Origin: an uncultured Alphaproteobacteria bacterium
GTDB lineage: Bacteria > Pseudomonadota > Alphaproteobacteria > Caulobacterales > Hyphomonadaceae
Reading direction: 5' to 3'
Length of the DNA stretch: 9,097 nucleotides
Assembly: GCA_903831485.1 (NCBI GenBank)
Contig: CAIKXW010000203.1
Location: 1-9,097 of the forward strand
Shown in pieces: positions 1 to 7,929 of this stretch (positions within the stretch are counted from its first letter, which is position 1; every line of letters begins with the position of its first letter). The notes beneath the pieces are model-generated. The model had not been told where the DNA came from, ran no database searches, and saw nothing but the letters and a program-made list of their open reading frames with translations. A program made the position numbers and the translations under genes.

Positions 1-275
1 AAGAGGCGGCTGTCGGCCTGCCGCTCTGCGCGCCAGCCCTCGACCACGGCGTCGAGCTCTTCATTGTCGCCATGGCGGAGGGTGAGCTTGAAGCGTTCGG
101 CGGGCGGCGCGTAGGGATCGTATTCAATACGGCGGACGGCGTTGCCGCTTGTCAGGGTCGCGTGAAAGGCGGCGCGCATGGCCGGCGGCGGCTCGACGGC
201 GTCGAGCGCGCGTTCGAGCGCCTGTTCCGGGGGCAAGCCGGCCCAGGTGATGGCAAAGAGCAAAATGGCGGACAT
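1..275 (-). CDS. Putative exported protein of unknown function (partial, N-terminus only)
   Basis: The 5' part of a minus-strand gene that continues beyond the left edge; 91 codons are visible. The protein starts with a short hydrophobic stretch (MSAILLFAITWAG) that could be a signal peptide, although its n-region has no Lys or Arg. A polar region follows with the motif EYDPYAPPAERFKL at about residues 51-64, which reads like the beta-rich start of a periplasmic protein. I do not recognise the family. Third codon positions are about 84% G/C from this ATG onward, against about 68% in the same open frame upstream, and this is why I chose ATG at 273-275. No clear Shine-Dalgarno sequence precedes it. 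An in-frame ATG at 363-365 is an alternative start, and the frame stays open to about position 490. It follows the 73-residue gene by 237 nt on the same strand, so it may be the last gene of the train or have its own promoter. Confidence 0.6.
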   Translation of the reverse strand, partial: MSAILLFAITWAGLPPEQALERALDAVEPPPAMRAAFHATLTSGNAVRRIEYDPYAPPAERFKLTLRHGDNEELDAVVEGWRAERQADSRL

Positions 276-512
276 TTCGCGCGTATCCGTTCCGGCCCCG
301 GGGAGATGACCTATCGTCAGGACAACCCTTGCCACGGAATGTGGCTGGAATTGGCCTCCGAACATGAATTCGAACCGGCGGCTGCCGAGGGGCAGTGTGC
401 GGCGGCCAAGGTGAACGAAGTCCGAATCGCGCGCGGCGGCATTGGGGCGGAGGTGGGATAATCTCGGGAGGCTGCTCAGGAACGCTCAGGAAATCGTTCC
501 ATCGCGGAATAG
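276..512. other. 237-nt gap between two minus-strand genes
   Basis: No RNA gene, terminator hairpin or convincing promoter is seen here. On the minus strand the frame of the left-edge gene stays open across most of the gap but lacks a good start codon. A separate frame starts with an ATG at 514-516 that overlaps the stop codon of the 73-residue gene (ATGA), but it soon becomes Arg/Pro-rich, as expected of a shadow frame. A 10-nt tandem repeat lies at 474-493. Confidence 0.5.
474..493. repeat. Two tandem copies of a 10-nt unit
   Basis: The unit GCTCAGGAAM occurs twice back to back, at 474-483 (ending in C) and 484-493 (ending in A), with one mismatch. Because 10 is not a multiple of 3, the duplication shifts any reading frame that crosses it. 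Removing one copy would join the ATG at 516 to the open frame of the left-edge gene. It may be chance in this base composition. Confidence 0.5.
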
Positions 513-734
513 TCATGACGATCCATACAAGCCCGGCGCTGAAACGCGCAGACGCTCGGTCGAAATGCCGATGCAGACTGAGCCGTCTTCATTCAGCGTG
601 ACATCCAAGTCCGCAGGTTCGTCATAGTCGATGACAATCCGCGCTTTGGTCTCGAGCTGCACCAGTTGGGCCCATGGCTCGTTCGCAACCTCGACCGTCC
701 TCGGTTGCAGGTTGTCGAATATGAACGTGGCCAT
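513..734 (-). CDS. Small acidic protein of unknown function (73 aa)
   Basis: A 73-residue protein that I do not recognise. It starts 12 nt after the mccA stop codon, on the same strand, so it is probably co-transcribed and possibly translated by ribosomes leaving mccA. A G-rich stretch (CGGGGTG) lies a few bases before the ATG and could act as ribosome binding site. The sequence has alternating hydrophobic and acidic residues (for example VIDYDEPADLDV, about residues 34-45), contains a PWAQL segment near residue 20, and has no signal peptide or membrane helix, so a small cytosolic beta-rich protein is likely. Balanced amino-acid composition and position support a real gene. No enzymatic motif is visible, and its link to leucine catabolism is by position only. 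Confidence 0.65.
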   Translation of the reverse strand: MATFIFDNLQPRTVEVANEPWAQLVQLETKARIVIDYDEPADLDVTLNEDGSVCIGISTERLRVSAPGLYGSS

Positions 735-746
735 GATGCACCCCGA

Positions 747-2771
747 TCAACGCCCCTGTTCAGGTAGCGGCTCCAGCCTCACCAGCACAGCGCCGTCTGT
801 GGTCTGCATGCCGGCGGCGGCGTTGACCTCCGACACCTTGCCATCGCGGGGGGCGGTGAGCGTGTGCTCCATCTTCATGGCTTCGATCACGACCAGCGCA
901 TCGCCGCGCTTCACATCCTGTCCGGCGGCGACTTTCACCTCCAGCACCTTGCCCGGCATCGGGGCGCGGACGTCGTCCCCGCCGACGAGGGCTTCGATGG
1001 CGTGGGTGTAGTCGGGGCCGCACAGGGCGAGAGCGCGGCCATTTGCGAAGAGGACGGGGCCGTCGCTGAGCGCGCGGACCGCGCCGAAAACGTCAGCGCC
1101 ATCGACGGCGCCGAAGACGAGGACGCCGGAGTCGGTGGGGACGGTGTCCATGTCGACGTCGAAACTGTCTTCGCCGATGTGGGCGCGGGAGTCGCCAGCC
1201 ACATCCGGCGAAAGGCGCACGGATCTCGCGGTGTCGCCGATCATGAAGGTGTGCGTCGCTCGCGTAGCGGCGTTGATGCGGAAGCCATCGGAGATGCTCC
1301 AAGGGTCGGCGGCGTCAGGCTGCAGGGCTGCGAGGCCGATCGCGCCCAGGATCATCATGTCGGCGAGTTCGGCGTCGGCGGGCTCGGCAAGCTCTGCGAG
1401 ATCAGCCTCGACGGTGTTGGTGGTTGCCATGCCTGCCCGGAAATCGTCGTGGTCGAGCAGGTTGGCGAGCAGCGCGAGGTTGGTGGCGACGGGCCAGACC
1501 TCGGCTTCGCGCAGGGCGTCGCCGAGGGCGTCGAGCGCGTCGTCGCGCGTGGGACCATGAGCGATCGCCTTGGCGATCATGCTGTCATAGGTGGCGGGAA
1601 TGTCGTCGCCCTCCTCCACTGCACTGTCGAGGCGGAGGGTGATGCCGCCGTCGTTTTCGGGCTCGTCGGTGAAAGCGGAGAGATCGAAGCGTTCGAGCCA
1701 GCCGGAGCTGGGCAGGAAGCCCCGCGCGGGATCTTCTGCGCAGAGGCGCGCTTCGACGGCGTGGCCGGCGAGCGTGATCGCTGACTGCGCCGGGAGTTTC
1801 CCGCCGCTGGCGACGCGGAGCTGAAGCTCGACGAGGTCGAGTCCGGTGATCAGCTCGGTGACGGGGTGTTCGACCTGCAGGCGCGTGTTCATTTCCATGA
1901 ACCAGAAGCCGTCAGGACGCAGCGGGCCGGAGCCATCAACGATGAATTCGATCGTGCCGGCGCTACGATAGCCCACAGCCTTTGCGGCCATAAGGGCGGC
2001 GTCGGTCATCGCCTTGCGGACTTCGGCAGTCATGCCGGGCGCGGGCGCTTCCTCGACAACTTTCTGGCGGCGGCGCTGCAACGAGCAATCGCGTTCGAAC
2101 AGGTGGATATAGTTGCCATGATTGTCGCCGAAGACCTGCACTTCGATGTGGCGCGGGCTCTGGACGAATTTCTCGACCAGCACGCGGTCGTCGCCAAAGC
2201 TGGCTTTCGCTTCACGCTGGGCGCTCGCGAGCGCGGCTTCGAAATCGGCGTCAGCGTCAACCTTGCGCATGCCGCGACCGCCGCCGCCGGCGATGGCCTT
2301 GATGAGAACGGGATAGCCGATCTTGCTTGCGGCGGCCTTCAGCGTTTTGTGCGACTGGTCCTCGCCATGATAGCCGGGCGTCACGGGCACACCGTGCTTT
2401 TCCATCAGCGCCTTGGCGGCGTCCTTTAGGCCCATCGCGCGGATGGCCTCGGGCGGCGGGCCGATCCAGGTGAGGCCGGCCTTGGCGACGGCTTCAGCAA
2501 AGGCGGCGTTCTCCGACAGGAAGCCGTAGCCGGGGTGGATGGCCGCGGCGCCGGTTTCAAGCGCGGCGGCTATGATGCGGTCACCGCGGAGATAGCTCTC
2601 GGCCGAGGGAGCAGGGCCGATATGGACGGCCTCGTCGGCCTCGCGCACGAAGGCGGCGCCTGCGTCTGCGTCCGAATAGACAGCGACCGTGCCTATCCCG
2701 AGCCTTCGGGCGGTACGCATGATCCGGCGGGAGATTTCGCCGCGGTTGGCGATCAGGAGCGATGAGAACAT
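747..2771 (-). CDS. mccA: 3-methylcrotonyl-CoA carboxylase, biotin carboxylase/biotin carrier (alpha) subunit
   Basis: Biotin-containing alpha subunit (LiuD) of 3-methylcrotonyl-CoA carboxylase, a cytosolic enzyme of leucine breakdown. It carboxylates its biotin with ATP and bicarbonate and passes the carboxyl group to the beta subunit. The 674 residues match the usual length of about 650-680. Visible in order: the biotin carboxylase N-domain (LLIANRGEI at 5-13, HPGYGFLSEN at 79-88), the ATP-grasp Gly-rich loop GGGGRGM (162-168), the conserved RDCSLQRRRQKVVEE (227-241), the catalytic MNTRLQVEHPVTE (294-306), the C-domain HAVEARLCAEDP (337-348), a linker, and a C-terminal biotinyl domain with AMKM, biotin Lys633. 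Propionyl- and acetyl-CoA carboxylases share this architecture; the assignment to methylcrotonyl-CoA rests on liuB and liuC in the same gene train. No strong Shine-Dalgarno sequence is seen before the ATG, 50 nt after the preceding stop. Confidence 0.92.
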   Translation of the reverse strand: MFSSLLIANRGEISRRIMRTARRLGIGTVAVYSDADAGAAFVREADEAVHIGPAPSAESYLRGDRIIAAALETGAAAIHPGYGFLSENAAFAEAVAKAGLTWIGPPPEAIRAMGLKDAAKALMEKHGVPVTPGYHGEDQSHKTLKAAASKIGYPVLIKAIAGGGGRGMRKVDADADFEAALASAQREAKASFGDDRVLVEKFVQSPRHIEVQVFGDNHGNYIHLFERDCSLQRRRQKVVEEAPAPGMTAEVRKAMTDAALMAAKAVGYRSAGTIEFIVDGSGPLRPDGFWFMEMNTRLQVEHPVTELITGLDLVELQLRVASGGKLPAQSAITLAGHAVEARLCAEDPARGFLPSSGWLERFDLSAFTDEPENDGGITLRLDSAVEEGDDIPATYDSMIAKAIAHGPTRDDALDALGDALREAEVWPVATNLALLANLLDHDDFRAGMATTNTVEADLAELAEPADAELADMMILGAIGLAALQPDAADPWSISDGFRINAATRATHTFMIGDTARSVRLSPDVAGDSRAHIGEDSFDVDMDTVPTDSGVLVFGAVDGADVFGAVRALSDGPVLFANGRALALCGPDYTHAIEALVGGDDVRAPMPGKVLEVKVAAGQDVKRGDALVVIEAMKMEHTLTAPRDGKVSEVNAAAGMQTTDGAVLVRLEPLPEQGR

Positions 2772-2821
2772 CGCGCGAAACTAGAGAGATGCGCGACGCG
2801 CCACAAGCCGTCTAGTTGCCC

Positions 2822-4036
2822 TCAACCGGTCAGTCCCAGAACAACGATTGCAAGGAAAAACAGGCTCAGGGCCAGCACGCAGAAGACTAGCAGGAATGCG
2901 GTGCGCCAGAGCGCTGAGAACCAGCTGAGACTGTAGGCGCCCTTGATGTGGAAACACATGTGGACGGGAATGGCGAGGGTGATGATTGACATGGCAAACT
3001 CGAAAATGCCCGCCGCCCACATCGCCGTCAGCGCGCCGACCACAAAGAGCAGCGACATGAAGGACAACGAATAGAGAACAACAACCGCGTGGTCGAACAG
3101 CGTCACCCCGCGTCGCCAGACGAACAGCAACCACATGAAGGGCAGCGAGATCGGCACGAGCAGGAATGAAAACTTGTAGGCCGTGTTCTGGATCTTGTAG
3201 ACGGCAAGTTCAGGATTCTGGAGCTTCTCGAGGATCTTCTTGTCGACTGACTTGAAGCCGGTGTTGACCTGGATCTCGCCTGCGCGAGCGGCTTCGGCGA
3301 CCTGGTCGTAGAACACATCGAGACCCGTTATCTTTGTGGTCTGTGTCACGCCATCCTCGCCCACCGTTACGGGCGCATCGGCAATCACCCGTTCAAGCGT
3401 CGCGATCGTGCGCTCAACGATGCGGATGTCGCGCGCCTTGTCTTCCGCAAGTTCTTCGGCGTCAGCGACCTTGTCGGATGCAGCCACGCGCAGCGGGTCA
3501 TCCGCGGTCACGGTTGCAGGGATGGCCGCGAGATCGGCGCGCGCCGCCAGGAGGGCTGCGTCCGCCTCAGTGGATTCCGCGCGGAGCTGCGCGACGTTCG
3601 CGCGCGCCTCTTCCATTTCGATCGCGGCTTCCTCGGTATTGGCGTTGACCACCATGTCGCCTGTGAAGGCGAACACGAAGAACATCGTGAAGACGGTCAG
3701 CAGGAAGATCGCCAGCGGCGAAATATACTTTGCGCGCTTTCCATGGATGTAAGCGTGCGTCAGCGTTCCCGGGCGGAACGCCAGCAGCGGCAGGGTGCGC
3801 CAGGCGCGGGTGTCGAAGTGGATGATGCCGTGGAGAAACTCCTCCACCATGTGGCCGAGCGTGCGATGCAGGTGCGCCGGCTGTCCACATTCTGCACAGA
3901 ACTTGCCGTCGATGGCTGCGCCGCAATTGGGGCAGGCGCCGTGGACGTCGTGATGGCCACGCTTGTCGCTGTCGATCGCGGAGGCCGCGAGGCCAGCCGT
4001 TATCGCCGCACCGGCGGCTTCCATTTCCCCGCTCAT
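2822..4036 (-). CDS. DUF3667-like zinc-ribbon membrane protein
   Basis: A 404-residue inner-membrane protein of unknown function. The N-terminus carries a zinc ribbon, CPNCG...CAECGQ, with Cys35, 38, 47 and 50. Next come HGIIHFDTRAWRTL (69-82), LAFRPGTLTHAYIHGKRAKYISP (the FRPGT...GKR..Y..P pattern, about 86-107) and a first membrane helix (about 107-125); this order resembles DUF3667 proteins. A long Ala/Glu-rich, probably coiled-coil segment (about 135-220) and a soluble region (about 221-284) precede three to four C-terminal helices (about 288-305, 315-342, 346-363, 380-402). ATG at 4034-4036 is preferred over an in-frame ATG at 4117 because AGGGGA lies just upstream and the extra residues of the longer form look like a shadow frame. 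The start overlaps the stop of the broken gene before it (ATGA). Its role in this operon is unknown. Confidence 0.8.
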   Translation of the reverse strand: MSGEMEAAGAAITAGLAASAIDSDKRGHHDVHGACPNCGAAIDGKFCAECGQPAHLHRTLGHMVEEFLHGIIHFDTRAWRTLPLLAFRPGTLTHAYIHGKRAKYISPLAIFLLTVFTMFFVFAFTGDMVVNANTEEAAIEMEEARANVAQLRAESTEADAALLAARADLAAIPATVTADDPLRVAASDKVADAEELAEDKARDIRIVERTIATLERVIADAPVTVGEDGVTQTTKITGLDVFYDQVAEAARAGEIQVNTGFKSVDKKILEKLQNPELAVYKIQNTAYKFSFLLVPISLPFMWLLFVWRRGVTLFDHAVVVLYSLSFMSLLFVVGALTAMWAAGIFEFAMSIITLAIPVHMCFHIKGAYSLSWFSALWRTAFLLVFCVLALSLFFLAIVVLGLTG

Positions 4037-4346
4037 GCATCCGTCCCCTGTGCCGGGCGCCGCTCCCGATGAACGGCGGCGACCAGCACGAAGCTGATAA
4101 TCATGAGAAGGTACCACGAGCCAAGCTTTTCAATCGAGACGGGCTGCCAGCCGCCATTCTGGCTGGGATAAGTTCACGCGCGGGCGAATGTGCCGAGGTT
4201 CTCGGCAAACCCGATAAAGGTCGCGACCAGGATGAGGCCGACCAGAAGACCCCCAGGAAGCCGGTGACAGAGCCGCGTACAAAGGCGGCGCGCCAGGCTT
4301 CGCGTCGAGCGTGCAGCCGGAGTTCGAGCTTTCGCCTTTGCGACAA
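4033..4346 (-). pseudogene. Broken gene for a small two-helix membrane protein
   Basis: Three coding-like pieces line up on the minus strand. Piece one starts at TTG 4344-4346, right after AGGGGACG, and reads MSQRRKLELRLHARREAW and on to GSVTGFLG. At a run of five C on the plus strand (4250-4254), coding character moves to the -1 frame, which continues GLLVGLILVATFIGFAENL (helix 1) and stops at TGA 4174-4176. The same frame past that TGA reads NGGWQPVSIEKLG, WYLLMIISFVLVAAV (helix 2) and HRERRPAQGTDA, ending in a TGA that overlaps the ATG of the DUF3667-like gene. The last piece has no usable start codon of its own, so it looks like the rest of one protein of about 104 residues. One missing G plus one stop substitution would explain it. 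Third-position G/C is about 70-80% in all pieces. Sequencing error, recent decay or frameshifting cannot be told apart here. Confidence 0.6.
4042..4055. repeat. 14-nt direct repeat, copy A (before the DUF3667-like gene)
   Basis: The sequence CGTCCCCTGTGCCG is identical to that at 4347-4360. On the minus strand it contains AGGGGA and lies 5 nt before the ATG of the DUF3667-like gene, so it probably supplies that gene's ribosome binding site. It also encodes the C-terminal residues of the broken membrane protein gene. Confidence 0.75.
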
Positions 4347-4360
4347 CGTCCCCTGTGCCG
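4347..4360. repeat. 14-nt direct repeat, copy B (before the broken membrane gene)
   Basis: Second exact copy of CGTCCCCTGTGCCG, 305 nt from copy A. On the minus strand it supplies AGGGGACG directly before the TTG start at 4346. The two copies flank the broken gene almost exactly. Confidence 0.75.
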
Positions 4361-4370
4361 CTGGCCAAGC

Positions 4371-5162
4371 CTACCTTGACCAGCTCGGCTTGCGCTTTTC
4401 GAGGAAGGCGGCGAGGCCTTCCCTGCCCTGCTCGCTGACGCGCCGGTGGGCGAGGCGTTTGGCCGTCATGCGGCCGAGGCTGGCGTCGATGACTTCGCCT
4501 GTCACATCAGCGACTAGCGCCTTGGTATCGGCGATGGCGGCCGGGGACGCGCCGTAGACAAGGTCGGCGTAGTGTTCGGCGAGCTTCTCCATCGCCATCT
4601 CGTCCTCGACCTCGTGGTTGATCAGGCCGAGCTTTGCGGCGACGTCCGCCTCGAAGCGTTCGCCGGTGACAAACAGCGTGCGGGCCCAGCGCGGGCCAAT
4701 GGCGTTGATGATGTAGGGCGAAATGGTCGCCGGGATGATGCCGAGTTTTACCTCCGAGAACGCGAATATCGTGCCGCGCTTGGCGATCGCGATGTCGCAG
4801 GCAGCGGCCATGCCGCACGCGCCGGCCATCGCCGCGCCGTGCAGCAGGGCGATGGTGACCTGCGGGAGCTCGAACAGGCGGCGCAGCATCTCCGCCATGC
4901 CATAGGCGTCCTCTTCGTTCTCGCTGGATGAATAGTGCTGGGCGGCTTTCATCCATTCGAGGTCGGCGCCGGCCGAGAACACGGGGCCGTTGCCGCGCAA
5001 CAAGACGAGGCGGCATTCGGGGTTCTTCGACAGCATCTCGAACGCGTCGTTGAGTTCCGCGATAACCTCGGCATTGAGGGCGTTGCGCTTGGCCGGACGG
5101 TTGAGCGTGAGGACGGCCGTGCCTTCGGGAGAGACGTCTAGAAGGATGTGCTCGTAAGCCAT
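4371..5162 (-). CDS. liuC: Methylglutaconyl-CoA hydratase (crotonase family)
   Basis: Crotonase-family enzyme of 263 residues, the usual length, predicted to hydrate 3-methylglutaconyl-CoA to HMG-CoA, the step after methylcrotonyl-CoA carboxylase in leucine catabolism. Family signs: NRPAKRNALN (21-30), the oxyanion-hole segment FSAGADLEWMK (62-72), GAAMAGACGMAAACD (109-123) and SEVKLGIIPATISPY (136-150). The SAGADLxWMK and SEVKLGxIPATISPY patterns are what I expect of LiuC rather than general enoyl-CoA hydratases. Of the two catalytic Glu of classical crotonase (Glu144/Glu164 in the rat enzyme), the second is kept as Glu137 and the first is Gly117, which I believe is common in bacterial LiuC. 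An AAAGGAG-like Shine-Dalgarno sequence 7-8 nt upstream fixes the start. It lies between mccB and mccA on the same strand, 63 nt after the kinase gene. A less specific enoyl-CoA hydratase is the alternative. Confidence 0.87.
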   Translation of the reverse strand: MAYEHILLDVSPEGTAVLTLNRPAKRNALNAEVIAELNDAFEMLSKNPECRLVLLRGNGPVFSAGADLEWMKAAQHYSSSENEEDAYGMAEMLRRLFELPQVTIALLHGAAMAGACGMAAACDIAIAKRGTIFAFSEVKLGIIPATISPYIINAIGPRWARTLFVTGERFEADVAAKLGLINHEVEDEMAMEKLAEHYADLVYGASPAAIADTKALVADVTGEVIDASLGRMTAKRLAHRRVSEQGREGLAAFLEKRKPSWSR

Positions 5163-5169
5163 GGGGAAG

Positions 5170-5176
5170 CTCCTTT
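5170..5176 (-). promoter_or_regulatory. Strong Shine-Dalgarno sequence of liuC
   Basis: On the minus strand AAAGGAGC lies about 7 nt before the liuC ATG (5160-5162). It is the best Shine-Dalgarno match I see in the window and suggests liuC is translated strongly and independently of the kinase gene before it. Confidence 0.75.
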
Positions 5177-5225
5177 GCGCATGATGTAGACCGGCGCGCC
5201 CTGCCCGTCACGTATCCCGGCGACG

Positions 5226-6023
5226 CTAGCTGCGCTTGATCTCTGTCACATTGCGGCGGGCGTCCAGCTGAACCTCGATGTCGGCGCGGCGGCCGCCGGA
5301 CATCATGTGGCGTGTGATGCGCTCGAAGTGCTGGATGAAGCGGGCGACGCGGGCGCGGTCGGCCTCGGACAGGTCGCGGTTCAGGAGGCCTTCCTCCTGC
5401 TCGCAGCGCCATTCCTGAATTATCGCGAAGGATGGCGCCTGCAGGCTGACGATGGCGTCGAGCATGTCGAAGGACAGCTGGTAAGCGCCGGCGAGATTGG
5501 CGTTCACCTCCTTGCGCCAGATAGCGTCCTTGTCTCGCTCGGCTTCCAGAACGTTGACGGGGGAAACCAGCTCGCCATCCGTCTGCGCTGTGGCGCCGAG
5601 ACACCAGCCATCGACAAGGATCACCGAGGGCTTCCCGTGAAACACGGGGCGGTGGCTTGCGTGCGTGGGGTTGTCGGTCACCTTGTCGAACGCGGGCAGC
5701 ACAGTCTGCGCGCCTTCGCCTGCTGCGGTCAGCTCCCCGATCGTTTCATTGAGCTGCACGACATTGTGCGTGCCCGGCGGGCCGCGCGTGGCGAACAGCG
5801 GGTGGACGCTCTCTGCGATGAGGCGGCGAAGGCTCGACGGCAGGTAGACATCGTCGAGCGAGAAATGGGCCGTGCGCGGATGGAACGCGGCGTAGGCTTT
5901 GACGAGCGTGGTCTTGCCTGAGCCTTGTGGACCCGCGACCCCGACAATCGCAACCCGATCGCCTGCCCGCTCCCGCGCAATGGCGACGGCCTGGTCGAGA
6001 GCGTTGAGGGCGTCGCTGTTCAT
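5226..6023 (-). CDS. P-loop kinase, D-glycerate 3-kinase-like
   Basis: A 265-residue soluble kinase of the phosphoribulokinase/uridine kinase-like P-loop group, closest in pattern to plant and fungal-type D-glycerate 3-kinases (GLYK/Tda10). Visible motifs are the Walker A GPQGSGKTT (31-39), FSLDDVYLP (54-62, the usual SLDDFYL), TRGPPGTHN (79-87, the usual RGNPGTHD) and LPAFDKVTDNP (109-119, the usual yDKs), followed by a beta-strand ending in VDGW (137-140, the usual EGW). ATP-dependent phosphorylation of a small acid such as glycerate is a family-based guess; the several changes inside the motifs leave the substrate open. Its ATG overlaps the stop of the 94-residue gene by 4 nt (ATGA), so the two are probably translationally coupled. 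It lies between mccB and liuC, where no kinase is needed for leucine breakdown. Confidence 0.78.
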   Translation of the reverse strand: MNSDALNALDQAVAIARERAGDRVAIVGVAGPQGSGKTTLVKAYAAFHPRTAHFSLDDVYLPSSLRRLIAESVHPLFATRGPPGTHNVVQLNETIGELTAAGEGAQTVLPAFDKVTDNPTHASHRPVFHGKPSVILVDGWCLGATAQTDGELVSPVNVLEAERDKDAIWRKEVNANLAGAYQLSFDMLDAIVSLQAPSFAIIQEWRCEQEEGLLNRDLSEADRARVARFIQHFERITRHMMSGGRRADIEVQLDARRNVTEIKRS

Positions 6024-6304
6024 GGCCGCGCATCCACGGCCGCTTCTGTGCGGACCTGCAGACCCATAAAGGGCAGAAGGTCCGCCTTGTCAGCGTCGGC
6101 GATCAGCACACCGACGTTGTTTCTCGTGGCGTCCGATGGCGGCGGCCTTCCGAAATGGTTGTCCAAAGCAATTGCCGCGATCCGCCATCTGCGATCGCTT
6201 ATCACCAGCCACTCGCCAGTCTGGAGATTGCCTTCATGCTCCTCCAGCAGGACAAGTGCGCCCCGCGCTGGAATTTCAAAGCAATCGAGCAATACGCCGT
6301 GCAT
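6020..6304 (-). CDS. Small protein resembling a free-standing EF-Tu domain II beta-barrel
   Basis: A 94-residue protein without signal peptide or membrane helix. Residues 9-32 (FEIPARGALVLL...GNLQTGEW) follow the domain-II pattern of translation GTPases, FxIxxRGxxV...GxLxxG(D/E), and VGVLIADADKADLLPFMGLQV (64-84) matches the later strand pair, which in EF-Tu reads like VGVLLRG...EDVERGMVL. There is no GTPase domain, so this would be a barrel alone. Its function is unknown; binding RNA, a nucleotide or a protein partner is possible. It starts 2 nt after the mccB stop, with AGGA inside the mccB end as likely ribosome binding site, and its stop overlaps the kinase start (ATGA). Position and coding style make it a real gene; the fold is my inference from the pattern. 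Confidence 0.72.
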   Translation of the reverse strand: MHGVLLDCFEIPARGALVLLEEHEGNLQTGEWLVISDRRWRIAAIALDNHFGRPPPSDATRNNVGVLIADADKADLLPFMGLQVRTEAAVDARP

Positions 6305-6306
6305 TG

Positions 6307-7929
<1,623 letters not shown>

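Noticed and set aside
124..516. Minus-strand open frame of 130 codons starting at the ATGA overlap
   Set aside because: After about 25 residues it becomes Arg/Pro-rich with poor codon use, while another frame carries the coding signal; only its start is kept, as a possibility in the findings.
864..1784. Plus-strand open frame of 306 codons opposite mccA
   Set aside because: A shadow of the biotin carboxylase gene, with no recognisable domain and no ribosome binding site.
2772..2821. Possible terminator between the DUF3667-like gene and mccA
   Set aside because: No stable GC stem followed by a T run on either strand; the gap is only 50 nt, so readthrough is more likely.
4174..4176. TGA read as selenocysteine
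   Set aside because: No redox motif or recognisable SECIS-like hairpin follows, and the surrounding loop gives no reason for selenocysteine.
4250..4254. Programmed -1 ribosomal frameshift at the G run (minus strand)
   Set aside because: The run gives no proper X XXY YYZ slippery heptamer in frame, and the shifted frame still meets a TGA before the second helix; an indel is simpler.
4507..5604. Minus-strand open frame of 365 codons across liuC and the kinase gene
   Set aside because: An Arg/Pro-rich shadow frame overlapping two well-supported genes in other frames.
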